From Planctomycetota bacterium (lineage in GTDB: Bacteria > Planctomycetota > SZUA-567 > H5-PLA8), in assembly GCA_015075375.1 (NCBI GenBank), contig JABTUM010000002.1, positions 529,393-593,392 of the forward strand: 64,000 bases of DNA. The letters run 5' to 3'. Numbering within the stretch: position 1 is the stretch's first letter; each line of letters begins with the position of its first letter. Positions 15,284 through 24,175 of this stretch are shown here, one piece after another. A program made the translations under genes and the position numbers. Below the pieces are notes generated by a model. It did not search any database. It saw only the letters and a program-made list of their open reading frames with translations, and was not told where the DNA came from.

Positions 15284-16291
15284 ATGGATCATCCGGAACG
15301 TCCGCACGCCCCCGATGTTGCCGAACGCGAAAGCGTGGACGAAGGCTTTAGCGCCGGCTGGGGCCTGCAGATGCAGCCTTCAGTGAAGTATTGGCTCGAC
15401 TGCCACACGCACATGTCCGAAAAGCGCGCGCCGGACGTTTTGCAGTCCGTCGCTCAATGGCACGGTCCGATGTGGGGCCATCGATTGCGCCGCCACGTCG
15501 CGGTGGACGGCTACCCCGACCGCGCCGATGCGCTCGCCGCCTCCGCGAAAGCCGACGACCGCTTTCTGTGGCTATGCCGCATGCGCTTCGATGCGCCGGA
15601 CGTGAAGCACCTCGAACGCTGCAAGGAACTGGGCGCGGTGGGTCTGAAGCTCCACAACGCTCCGCTGATCGAGAGCGGCGCCGAGCGGCGCAGCGTTCTA
15701 TCCGACGAGTGGCAGCGCGTGTACCAACGCGCGGGCGAGTTGGGCCTGCCGGTGCTCTGGCACGTCACACAGCGCCACACGGCTTCGCCGTACACCGGCG
15801 GCGGCCTGCATTCGTACTGGAAGGTCGGCTGGCCCAACGGCGTAAAGTACACGAACGAGGATCTGCTGAGCGACTTCGAGGAAGCCGTGGCGGCGCACCG
15901 CAAGACCACCTTCATAGGCGCGCACCAGCTTCATATCGGCCCCAAGCGCATGGCGGCGCTTTTCGCGAAGCACCCCAACCTGGTGGTGGATACGTCCATC
16001 GGCTGCTTCGTCGCGGCGGACGACACCATGTACGACGAAGACCGCGCGATCTGGCGCGCTTTCTTCATCGAGCACGCCGACCGGCTGCTTTTCGGAACCG
16101 ACGTGGTGGTGAGCTTGGCGTCTTCGAAGAGCGAGCTGCTGCGTCAGCATTTCCTGGGACACACGCGCTTCGTCAAGCAGTTGCGCCTGCCGCAGGAAGT
16201 GCTGACGAAAGTCGCGCATGCGAATTTCGAACGCGTGGCGGGGGTCGCGGAGACGACGCAGCTTTTTGAGTGGGGCGCGTTGCGGCCGTAG
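15284..16291 (+). CDS. Amidohydrolase-2 family metal-dependent hydrolase
   Basis: About 335 residues of the amidohydrolase TIM-barrel type. The first-strand motif is WLDCHTHM (HxH metal ligands). A mid-protein LWHVTQRH and GAHQLHIG follow, and the last-strand metal Asp lies in LLFGTDVVVS. The pattern fits amidohydrolase-2 enzymes (decarboxylases, lactonases, sugar-acid hydrolases); the substrate is unknown. The ATG at 15284 has GAGAG 7 bases upstream. The in-frame ATG at 15242, 14 codons earlier, is equally possible. It is probably co-transcribed with the MoxR gene 137 bases upstream and converges with the DUF1854 gene. Confidence 0.75.
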   Translation: MDHPERPHAPDVAERESVDEGFSAGWGLQMQPSVKYWLDCHTHMSEKRAPDVLQSVAQWHGPMWGHRLRRHVAVDGYPDRADALAASAKADDRFLWLCRMRFDAPDVKHLERCKELGAVGLKLHNAPLIESGAERRSVLSDEWQRVYQRAGELGLPVLWHVTQRHTASPYTGGGLHSYWKVGWPNGVKYTNEDLLSDFEEAVAAHRKTTFIGAHQLHIGPKRMAALFAKHPNLVVDTSIGCFVAADDTMYDEDRAIWRAFFIEHADRLLFGTDVVVSLASSKSELLRQHFLGHTRFVKQLRLPQEVLTKVAHANFERVAGVAETTQLFEWGALRP

Positions 16292-16299
16292 CTCGAACG

Positions 16300-16884
16300 T
16301 TAGAGAAAGCGGTTCAGGAACGCCAGACTTTCCGGATCGAGCTTGGTCATGTCCTGGATTTCGTAGCGGTTGCCGTGCACGTCGATGAGCATGACGCGGT
16401 TGTGGAGTTGCACCTGGATCTGTTCGTAGATGTCGTTCATCTCGAACTCCACGATGCCGCGATCGGTCTCGACTATCCACTGCACCAGCCAGCGGCGGTC
16501 GCGGACTTCCACGATGCGCTTGACCTTGGGCACGACGTAGCCGCGCCCCAGCGCCTCTTCGACGGCCTTGCGCGCCGATTCCGAAAGCTGCTTCGAGTCT
16601 TCCAAAATGCCGATCACGTCGCCCCGTCCGCCGTCGGGCTTGCCTTCGAAGAACTGAATAAACCGCTGGGGATCGCTGTGCGGAAACGCGTACGCCGCGT
16701 AGACGCGCAGAAAACTCTTCTCGCCTTCGATGGTCATTCGCACCGGCGCCGTTCCGCCGGGCCATAGGAACAACAGCTTAGCCGCGTCGAGCCAGTTGAC
16801 GGTCTCGGCCTTGACCTTGGGCTTGCCTTCGGCGGGCTTCTCGCCGCTCGCGAGCGCTTCGGCGTCTTCGGGTCGAGCCACCAT
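16300..16884 (-). CDS. DUF1854 protein, partner of the ABC exporter
   Basis: This 194-residue soluble protein matches the DUF1854 pattern (VNWLDAAKLLFLWPGG, then DRRWLVQWIVETDRGIVEFEMND and VMLIDVHGNRYEIQDMTKLD). DUF1854 genes are known to sit beside particular ABC exporters, including ones linked to cyanophycin-metabolism clusters; no cyanophycin gene is seen here. Its start lies 1 base after the ABC gene's stop, with GGAGGT inside the upstream gene, so the two are translationally coupled. It may control or be part of the transporter. Substrate unknown. Confidence 0.8.
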   Translation of the reverse strand: MVARPEDAEALASGEKPAEGKPKVKAETVNWLDAAKLLFLWPGGTAPVRMTIEGEKSFLRVYAAYAFPHSDPQRFIQFFEGKPDGGRGDVIGILEDSKQLSESARKAVEEALGRGYVVPKVKRIVEVRDRRWLVQWIVETDRGIVEFEMNDIYEQIQVQLHNRVMLIDVHGNRYEIQDMTKLDPESLAFLNRFL

Positions 16885-16885
16885 C

Positions 16886-19261
16886 TCAGTGACCTCCGAT
16901 CGCGATGGTCCGGCTCCACTCGGTCTGGATCTCGACGAGTTTCTTGTACTCGCCGTTTTCTTTGGCCATCAGTTCGAGGTGCGTGCCCTCTTCGGCGACG
17001 CGACCGTCCTTGACCACCACCAGCCGGTCGGCGTGGCGCAGCGTGCTCAGGCGGTGCGCGATGGCGATGGTCGTGCGGCCCTTGACCAGATTCGAGAGCG
17101 CCAACTGGATTTTCGCTTCGGTGATCGTGTCCACGCTGCTGGTCGCTTCGTCCAGGATCAGGATTCTCGGATTGTGCAAGATCGCGCGCGCGATCGAGAT
17201 GCGCTGGCGCTCGCCGCCCGAAAGGCGCTGCCCGCGCTCGCCCACCACCGTGTCGTAGCCGTCAGGCAATTTCATGATGTACTCGTGCGCATTGGCCGCG
17301 ACCGCCGCCTCGATCACTTCCTTGCGCGTGGCCTCGGGGCGCGCGTACGCGATGTTCTCGGCGATCGTCCCGCTGAACAGGAACGTGTCCTGCAGGACGA
17401 AGCCAAGCTGGCGGCGCAAGTCGCTGACGCGGATTTCCTTGACGTTTACGCCATCGACCAGAATTTCGCCTTCGTCGCAGTCGTACAGCCGTCCGATCAG
17501 ATTGATCAGCGTGCTCTTGCCCGCGCCGCTGGAACCCACCAAACCGATCATCTCGCCGGGCTTCAGGTCCAGACTCAGGCCCTTGAGCACCTGCGTATGT
17601 TTCTCGTAGCCGAAGACGACCTGCTTGAGTTCGATGTGCCCCTGGATATTCGGCATGGGGCGCGCCGCCGACTCGTCCTTGATCTCCGGCTCGGTATCGA
17701 GAATCTCGAAGACGCGCGCGGCGGCCGTCAGGCTGCGAGTGAACCAGTCGTTCAGCCGCGAGAGCAGTTGGAGCGGGCCGTAAATCATGCCCAGGTAGCT
17801 GACATAGGCCATCAAACCGCCGAGCGTCAGGCGTCCGCCGTATACTTCGAAGGCTCCGAAGTACCAGACCAGCAGCGTCGAAGACTGCACGACCATGTTC
17901 AGCAGCGGGATGACCGTCTGCCATGTGGTCTCGGCGTCGATCATATGGTCCCGCGCGGTGCCCGATTTGCGCTCGAAGCGCTCGACCTCGTCGTTTTCGC
18001 GCCCGAAGGCTTTGATCACCCGAGCGCCCGAAAGCGCGTCGTTCAGGTACGCCGAGACGGCCGACATGCTGGAATACGCGAGCCGCCAGCGCCGGTGCAG
18101 GTAGCGCCATACGAAGCCTGAGATGATCACCACCAGCGGCGCGGGCACCAGCACCAGGAAGCCCAGGAACGGATTCATGATCAATAAGGTCGCCGAAACG
18201 CCCACGATCACGAGAATGTTCACAACCGTGTACTGAATGCCTTCCGTCAGGAAACCCTGCATCTGGCGCGCGTCGCTGTTGATCCGGCTCATCAACGCAC
18301 CGGTCTGGTGCTTCGTGAAGAAACTCATGGAGAGTTGTTGCAAGTGATTGAACGCCTGCTGCTGGATGCGGGTGGTGATATGGCTGCCCACCCACACGCC
18401 CAAGCGCGCCTGGAACATGCCGGTCGCATGGCGCAACAGCATCACCAAGCCCATCAGCACAACCATCATGAGCATCAAGCCGCTGCGCGAATCGCTGATC
18501 AGCGCGCGGTCCACGACGATGCGCATGATTTGCGGCGGAACGAGATTCAGGACCATCTCGAAGATCATCAATCCGCCCATGGCCGCGATCTGCTTCTTGT
18601 ACGGGCCAGCGAATTTGAGGATCCGCAGCATGGTATTGCCGCGTTTGATGCAGAAGGGGCAGACTTTGGAATTCTTCGGGTACGCGCGGCCGCATTCGCC
18701 GCAAAGCAGATCGCGCTGCTTGGCGAGCAGTTCGTCGAAATTGAGCACCGGCGGCGCGGAGGCCTTCTCAGGCTTGGCTTCGGGCTCCGGTGGCTTGCCT
18801 TCTTCGGCCGCGCGCTTGGCCGCTTCGCGCTTCTTCTTCTCTTCGCGCTTGGGGGCGACGAACTTATCGATCTGCCCCGCGATGCCGCCAAACAGCGAGG
18901 CTTGCCCGCTGTCGTAACGCAGCACTTCTTCGGGCTGGCCGGCCACGTCGAGGATCAGCACGCCGCCGCCCGTTACGCTTTGCGAACGCGCGCCCATCAC
19001 GTGATTCAGCGGGGTGGTCCAAGCCACCTGCGCCGGATGACCGTTGCGGACCACCACCGCGATCTGCTCGGACCCCACCGCCAGCCAGCATTCGCCAAAG
19101 CGGCCGTCCAAACGCATTTTGCTTTGCACGCATATCTGACACGAAGGCGGGCGCAGGCCGTGACTGGCCAGCGTTCGGGCGACATCCTCGGGCACGCGCT
19201 GCAAGCTGACCGTGCGCCATTCGGAGGCCGGTTCGGGGGGTGTATCCTTCTTTAAGATCAA
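16886..19261 (-). CDS. ABC exporter (permease-ATPase fusion) with extra N-terminal domain and zinc ribbon
   Basis: About 791 residues from a TTG at 19261, which has AGAGG 9 bases upstream; a TTG at 19270 is the other option. The first 135 residues form a beta-rich domain of unknown type, followed by a Lys/Glu/Ala-rich linker. A four-Cys zinc ribbon (Cys187, 190, 201, 204; CGEC...CPFC) lies just before the membrane domain. Six transmembrane helices (about 225-520) and a complete nucleotide-binding domain follow: GLVGSSGAGKST, LSGGERQR and ILILDEATSSVD. It is a full half-transporter that should act as a dimer. The soluble N-terminal extension is much longer than usual for exporters. Confidence 0.85.
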   Translation of the reverse strand: MILKKDTPPEPASEWRTVSLQRVPEDVARTLASHGLRPPSCQICVQSKMRLDGRFGECWLAVGSEQIAVVVRNGHPAQVAWTTPLNHVMGARSQSVTGGGVLILDVAGQPEEVLRYDSGQASLFGGIAGQIDKFVAPKREEKKKREAAKRAAEEGKPPEPEAKPEKASAPPVLNFDELLAKQRDLLCGECGRAYPKNSKVCPFCIKRGNTMLRILKFAGPYKKQIAAMGGLMIFEMVLNLVPPQIMRIVVDRALISDSRSGLMLMMVVLMGLVMLLRHATGMFQARLGVWVGSHITTRIQQQAFNHLQQLSMSFFTKHQTGALMSRINSDARQMQGFLTEGIQYTVVNILVIVGVSATLLIMNPFLGFLVLVPAPLVVIISGFVWRYLHRRWRLAYSSMSAVSAYLNDALSGARVIKAFGRENDEVERFERKSGTARDHMIDAETTWQTVIPLLNMVVQSSTLLVWYFGAFEVYGGRLTLGGLMAYVSYLGMIYGPLQLLSRLNDWFTRSLTAAARVFEILDTEPEIKDESAARPMPNIQGHIELKQVVFGYEKHTQVLKGLSLDLKPGEMIGLVGSSGAGKSTLINLIGRLYDCDEGEILVDGVNVKEIRVSDLRRQLGFVLQDTFLFSGTIAENIAYARPEATRKEVIEAAVAANAHEYIMKLPDGYDTVVGERGQRLSGGERQRISIARAILHNPRILILDEATSSVDTITEAKIQLALSNLVKGRTTIAIAHRLSTLRHADRLVVVKDGRVAEEGTHLELMAKENGEYKKLVEIQTEWSRTIAIGGH

Positions 19262-19442
19262 ATGCAGCAACCTCTGTTCTGCGGCTAGCCGACTCGACCA
19301 AGAAGCGTGGGTTCGCTCTGATATCGAATCCCTAACTAACCCGGTGCCATAAAGAAAATCAACCGGGATAATCTAAAGGGGTCACATTTCTTGACTTAGA
19401 GAAGTTTACAAAGACATATTAGCCCGCACAGGAGCAGACCTC

Positions 19443-19943
19443 TTAAGGTGCAGGCGGAGGGGCGGGAGCCTTTTGAGCCGCCAGAAACTCAACCATTTCC
19501 AGCAGATCTTTGACTTTAAGTTCGCCTTGGTACTCGGGCATACGGGACTTGCCGTCCACCGTGTATAAGCCGTCGCCTTGCGTCAGTTGAGCGTTGGGAT
19601 TCACGATCGACTCGATCAGGCGATCGCGATCCAGGCGTGCGCCCACGCCCGTCAACTCCGGACCGAACTGCGGACTGATCGTTGCGGGCAGGTCATTTAC
19701 GCCTTGCAGCACGTGGCAAAGAAAGCACTGCTGCTTGATATAGACCGCTTTTCCGCGCTCGGCGGCTTCCGTGCGTGCAGGGCCTTCGGCGGGCCACGGC
19801 CAAGCCGGCGTCGAAGATCCAGGCGCGGCGCCGTAAGGCTTGGCTTTGCCGCGCTTGACCATCGCGTACTGGCCGAGGTAATAGCCCACGCCCATCCCGA
19901 CGAGGACCATGAAGAAAGTAATCGCGCGCGCCAGATTGTTCAT
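19443..19943 (-). CDS. Membrane-anchored c-type cytochrome
   Basis: 166 residues. One N-terminal transmembrane helix (about 8-28) anchors a periplasmic cytochrome c domain. The heme motif is CFLCH and the distal Met ligand is probably in SRMPEY. A Pro/Ala tail ends the protein. Such small cytochromes carry electrons between membrane complexes or to terminal oxidases and dehydrogenases. It is the last gene of the leftward run that begins with the LacI regulator, 39 bases after the aminotransferase gene. That link may be coincidental, since no oxidoreductase that would feed it is adjacent. Confidence 0.85.
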   Translation of the reverse strand: MNNLARAITFFMVLVGMGVGYYLGQYAMVKRGKAKPYGAAPGSSTPAWPWPAEGPARTEAAERGKAVYIKQQCFLCHVLQGVNDLPATISPQFGPELTGVGARLDRDRLIESIVNPNAQLTQGDGLYTVDGKSRMPEYQGELKVKDLLEMVEFLAAQKAPAPPPAP

Positions 19944-19982
19944 CGCGCACAGATGCTAAAACCTCGCGCCGCGCTTCTCAAC

Positions 19983-21191
19983 CTACTGCGCGGCCACCGG
20001 CGCCGCCGCGTGCTTGCCGCAAAGCTTGATCTTTTCGGCCGCTTCGTCGAGTTGCTGCTCGTTCCAGTCCAGTCCGATGCCGATCGAGACCGTGCGCGCG
20101 AGATGCTCCAGCGTCCGAGGCAGCGCGTCGACGGTGTACGCCTGCGCTTTCCCGGCTTCCGTCGTCGCCAGCGGATCGCGCGCAGGATGAAACGCGCCGC
20201 GGCGCTTGATGAGCGGCTCCCAATTGGAATAAACGTGGCGTCCGCTGTCGTAAGGAAGCCCCGCACTCAGTTGCCGCTTGCCGGCTTCCGCCGCGAAGGC
20301 TTGCGCCTGCGCGCGATTCTCGAGCCGCAGGAACATGGCCGTACCGGCGAAGCCGGCGAGGTCGTGAACCGGAGCGAACTCGAACGTTGCGGGTTGCCCC
20401 AAGCGCTCACGCAGACCGTGATTGCGCGCGCGCAGACGATTCAGGATGCCTTCCAGCCGCTTCAACTGGACGCGCATCACCGCCGCGCGCATCTCGTCGA
20501 AGCGGTAGTTTTCGCCGGCGAAGACGGGAACTTTCAATTCCGGCGCGTCGTCGCGCCACGCCGTGCCCGTGTCGTGCTGGATGCGCGCGCGCTGCCAGAC
20601 CGTCTCGTCGCTCGTCACCATCGCGCCGCCTTCGCCGCAGGTGAGAATCTTATAGAAGTTGAAGCTGTACGCGCCGGCGCGGCCCCAAGTGCCCGTGCGC
20701 TTGCCGCGGTAGCTGCCGCCCACGCACTGGCACGCGTCTTCGATCACCATCACGTTCCGTTCTTTCGCGATCTTCAGGATCGGCTCCAGGTCCGCCACGT
20801 GCCCCATCATATGCACGGGCACGATCGCCTTGGTGCGCGGTCCGATCTTGCGCGCGACATCCAGCGGATCGAGCATCAGGCCCGCGTCCACCTCGGTCAG
20901 CACCGGGACCGCTCCGATGTTCAGCACCGCGAGGGCCGTGGCCATGAACGTGTAGCCCGGCACCAGGACCTCGTCGCCGGGCTCGACCCCCGCGCCGACC
21001 AGCGCGCAGATCAGCGCCGACGTGCCGCTGTTGACGGCCAGCGTGTGCTTGGCGCCCAAATGCGTGCCGAGTTCGCGTTCGAAGAGATCCGTTTCCGTGG
21101 GCTTTTCAGGCGTGCCCCCGAAGCGAAAGAGTTTTTTGCCGCGAATCAGCCGTGCCAGCGCCTCAATCTCTTCTTCGCCGATCTCGTACAT
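19983..21191 (-). CDS. DegT/DnrJ/EryC1/StrS-family PLP aminotransferase
   Basis: 402 residues of the sugar-aminotransferase fold. The PLP Lys is Lys181 in SFNFYKILTCGEGG, and the cofactor Asp lies in VIEDACQCVGG (about 149-159). These enzymes transaminate keto-sugars for deoxyamino-sugars, or act in cofactor and cyclitol pathways. The absence of nucleotide-sugar enzymes nearby leaves the substrate open. GAGAGGAAAA precedes the ATG. It lies 51 bases after the nitrilase gene and is probably in the same operon as the beta-helix proteins. Confidence 0.85.
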   Translation of the reverse strand: MYEIGEEEIEALARLIRGKKLFRFGGTPEKPTETDLFERELGTHLGAKHTLAVNSGTSALICALVGAGVEPGDEVLVPGYTFMATALAVLNIGAVPVLTEVDAGLMLDPLDVARKIGPRTKAIVPVHMMGHVADLEPILKIAKERNVMVIEDACQCVGGSYRGKRTGTWGRAGAYSFNFYKILTCGEGGAMVTSDETVWQRARIQHDTGTAWRDDAPELKVPVFAGENYRFDEMRAAVMRVQLKRLEGILNRLRARNHGLRERLGQPATFEFAPVHDLAGFAGTAMFLRLENRAQAQAFAAEAGKRQLSAGLPYDSGRHVYSNWEPLIKRRGAFHPARDPLATTEAGKAQAYTVDALPRTLEHLARTVSIGIGLDWNEQQLDEAAEKIKLCGKHAAAPVAAQ

Positions 21192-21242
21192 GTTCGTTTT
21201 CCTCTCGGGTGCCGCTCGTGGTTCACTTCAACGTCCTCGCCG

Positions 21243-22265
21243 TCACGCATATCCCCGTACGCCCGCCTGCCGGTAAAGTCCGCAGGTGCGCGCCACTTCC
21301 GATTCCAGTTCCACCGCGCCAATCTCGCGCGCCATCGCGCCGATCGACTGGGCCGGATCGTTCGACCAATACAAATGGCAGCCTTCGTCGAAATGGCAGC
21401 GGTAGCCTACGCGCGCTCCGAAACGCTGCTTGAAGCCGTCACCGTCTTCTCCGGGCCGCCCGGCCCACGAGACAATCCGCGCGTAACTTAAATCGAGTTC
21501 GTGGACCACCGTGGGCTGTTCATCGGGCGCCTGCGCGGCGATGTGTCCGGTCGGGTCGATCACGTGGGCCGTGCGCCCCCAAGTGGCCGAGACGATGTAG
21601 TAGCGGTGCCAGTGCGCTCGGGCGAGCGCGTGAACCGTGCCCGGACGGAAGGTCGGCCAGACCACCAGTTCCGCGCCTTGCCGAGCCAGATCCTGCCAGC
21701 CGATATCGAAGAGATCGTCGAAGCAGATCTGCAATCCCAGCTTCCCGAAATCGCACGAAAAGACCGGGACTTCGGCGCCCGGAACGGTGCCTTGCTCGAA
21801 CGTCTCTTCGTCCTTGCGCACGGCCAGATGCCGCTTGCGGTACAGACCCTCAAGCTCCCCATTGCGCCCAATCAGCAGCGCCGCATTGGACACGCGATCC
21901 TCTTCCTGCAGGATCATCGGCAGTACGACGTAGCTGTTCAGCTTCCGCGCCGCGTTCGAGAAGGCTTCGCGGACGGCGCCCGAGTAGGGGAGCGCCCGCG
22001 CCGCCGCATCGCCTTCCATTCCGCCGGTGACGCACATCTCCGGCAGCACCGCCAGATCCACGCCGCGCCCGTACGCTTGGCGGGCTTCGCCGTCCATCCG
22101 ATCCAGCAGTCCGGTCAACTGCTTCAGCCGCGCATCCACGCCTGGGTACGCGCCCCAGAAGCTGCGGTGCGAGGTGCCCACGATCACCTTCCGCGGCGGC
22201 AGGTGCGACGTCGTGGGACTGCGCGGCCAGTCGCTGGCATCGGGTACGGACTTGGATGCAGGCAT
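21243..22265 (-). CDS. Carbon-nitrogen hydrolase (nitrilase superfamily)
   Basis: 340 residues. The catalytic triad is visible as Glu76 (LAVLPEM), Lys144 (LYRKRHL) and Cys181 (LQICFDDLFD). It should hydrolyse an amide or carbamoyl bond rather than necessarily a nitrile, because most branches are amidases. About 25 extra residues precede the fold. GAGGAGG lies 8 bases before the ATG. The next gene encodes an aminotransferase, so amide nitrogen release and transamination may be linked (inference). Confidence 0.85.
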   Translation of the reverse strand: MPASKSVPDASDWPRSPTTSHLPPRKVIVGTSHRSFWGAYPGVDARLKQLTGLLDRMDGEARQAYGRGVDLAVLPEMCVTGGMEGDAAARALPYSGAVREAFSNAARKLNSYVVLPMILQEEDRVSNAALLIGRNGELEGLYRKRHLAVRKDEETFEQGTVPGAEVPVFSCDFGKLGLQICFDDLFDIGWQDLARQGAELVVWPTFRPGTVHALARAHWHRYYIVSATWGRTAHVIDPTGHIAAQAPDEQPTVVHELDLSYARIVSWAGRPGEDGDGFKQRFGARVGYRCHFDEGCHLYWSNDPAQSIGAMAREIGAVELESEVARTCGLYRQAGVRGYA

Positions 22266-22290
22266 CGCCGGTCCTCCTCGTGCGGGATTC

Positions 22291-24114
22291 TTACTTCGCC
22301 GCCAGCTTGGCTTCGGCCGCCTTGGCCCACGGGCTGCCCGCGAACTTGCTCATGACCTGCTTGAGGATTTCCTGCGCCCGAGCCGTATCGCCGGCCATGC
22401 GCACATACTCGGCCATGTAGTAACCGTCCTGCGCTTCGAGTTCCTTCTGGTCCATCTTGAGGAACCGCTCGCGCGCGGGAATCGTCCCCGCCATGGGTTT
22501 GCAGTCCGGACCGATGGGCGGCCAAGCCAGATTGCCGAAGAAGGCCGGCTTGGACTTCAGGTACAGCGACGGAGGCAGGTCCTTGGACGCGATCTTGGGA
22601 TCCCACTGCGTCTGCTTCGAGATGGAATCGTAGTTCCCGTGCCGCAGCAGCGTCTGCGCGACCTGCGGATCGTCTTCCGTCGTGCCGCTGGGGTTTTTGC
22701 TGCCCAAACGGTAGATGATCGGTTTGCCCAGGTTATACCCCTGTACTTCGCCCTCCAGGCCTTCGAGCCCGAAGACGTTGCCGATCACGTTCGTATAGCG
22801 GTTAAACGCGTCCACGCGCAGGCCGATCCGCGCCATCATCGGCGTCCCATCCAGCTTGCGCACGTCCAGGTCGGCGTAGTTGCGGAAGATCGTGTTGTGG
22901 CTCGAAGAGCCCCAGTAATTGTCCATGCTGATCGAAGAGACGTGATTGCCTTCGATCAGGTTCATGTAGGGATGCGCGCCGTGAAAGCAGATGTCGTTGT
23001 GCGCCCAATCGGTGTCGGGGAAGTCGCGGCCCCAGCAGCGCTCCGAGAAGTTGTACGCCACCACGTTTCCCGGGCCCGCGCATTCCAGCATGTATCCGGC
23101 GTTGGTGCTGAAGCTGACGTTGTTTTCCACCAGCGTGTCGGTGCTGTGCGCGAAAACCCAGACGCCATAACCGTGGCCCGCGCCGTAGCCGTGCGCGTGG
23201 TGGAAGTAGCTGTCGCGCACTTCGCAGCCCAGACTGTTTTGCAGCGAAACGTGCCCCGCGAACCAGCCCCGCGCGCCTTCGATGTTCTTCACCCAGCAGT
23301 GAATCCCGTTCCAGATCTTGATCGTCGAGCTGGTGTCCTTGCGCTTGTTGAGGGTCTCGACGTACAGATCCTCGACGCCGGTGAACGAGATCGTCTTATC
23401 GGTGGTTCGCAGCGCTTCCGGCGCGAACTCGGCCTTGAATTCGTGGTACAGCGGGCGGCTCAGCGTCACGTCGTTGCCGTTCTTGGCCGTGATCTGGACC
23501 AGTTGGGCCATGGCGCGCTCGCCGCCGTTACGTCCGGCCCAGCCGCACGCGCCGCCGGCGCCCGCCACGCTGGCGATGGACGGATCGTTCTTCTGATCGA
23601 TCTTCAGAACGTCGCCCACCTTGAGGCGCGAAGTGTCTTCCAAAGTGAGCTGCGTCGAGCCCTTCGTGTGGCCTTTCAGTATCTTGGTCGCGATAATGTT
23701 GTCCCAATTGCAGATCGAGATCGTGTGCTTCTCGGTGGCCTCGTTGATCAAGCGGGTCTTGTCCGGACCTTCGCCGCGCAGGACTACTCCGTTCTTGGCG
23801 AGGTTCAGCATCGCCGTGAGCCGGTAGGTTCCGGCCGGAATCAGCACCGCATGCTTTTCGGGGCACGCGTCGATCGCTTTCTGGATCGCCGCCGTATCGT
23901 CGGTCTTGCCGTCACCCACGGCGCCGTAGGCCGCGTCCTTCACGCTGGCGAAGACCGGATAATGCGGGATGCCGCCCGGCACCCCGGGGCTCCACGGGAT
24001 GCTGCGGTCCTCGGGCAGCAGCCCGGATTCCGCGGCCGCCGGCCGTTGCCACGCCGTCAGCGCCGCCATGCACAGGCCGGCGATCAGCACCGTACGATGT
24101 CCCTGAACTTGCAT
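22291..24114 (-). CDS. Secreted right-handed beta-helix protein 1 (pectate-lyase-like)
   Basis: 607 residues. A signal peptide (1-28, ending AAA-E) precedes the start of a pectate-lyase-superfamily beta-helix (VKDAAYGAVGDGKTDDTAAIQKAIDACPEKHAVLIPAGTYRLT, split over about 58-100). The helix runs through NNVSFSTNAGYMLECAGPGN-type coils to about residue 500. The C-terminal 60 residues are helical. Such proteins bind or cleave polysaccharides. No catalytic set can be assigned with confidence. GAGAGGGG lies 6 bases before the ATG. It is a close paralogue of the next gene upstream, aligning over nearly its whole length. Confidence 0.85.
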   Translation of the reverse strand: MQVQGHRTVLIAGLCMAALTAWQRPAAAESGLLPEDRSIPWSPGVPGGIPHYPVFASVKDAAYGAVGDGKTDDTAAIQKAIDACPEKHAVLIPAGTYRLTAMLNLAKNGVVLRGEGPDKTRLINEATEKHTISICNWDNIIATKILKGHTKGSTQLTLEDTSRLKVGDVLKIDQKNDPSIASVAGAGGACGWAGRNGGERAMAQLVQITAKNGNDVTLSRPLYHEFKAEFAPEALRTTDKTISFTGVEDLYVETLNKRKDTSSTIKIWNGIHCWVKNIEGARGWFAGHVSLQNSLGCEVRDSYFHHAHGYGAGHGYGVWVFAHSTDTLVENNVSFSTNAGYMLECAGPGNVVAYNFSERCWGRDFPDTDWAHNDICFHGAHPYMNLIEGNHVSSISMDNYWGSSSHNTIFRNYADLDVRKLDGTPMMARIGLRVDAFNRYTNVIGNVFGLEGLEGEVQGYNLGKPIIYRLGSKNPSGTTEDDPQVAQTLLRHGNYDSISKQTQWDPKIASKDLPPSLYLKSKPAFFGNLAWPPIGPDCKPMAGTIPARERFLKMDQKELEAQDGYYMAEYVRMAGDTARAQEILKQVMSKFAGSPWAKAAEAKLAAK

Positions 24115-24175
24115 AGTGTGCCCCTCTCGTACCGCTTGGGTTTCGAAACGTTCCGCGTGCGGTCGTTGCCCGCGG

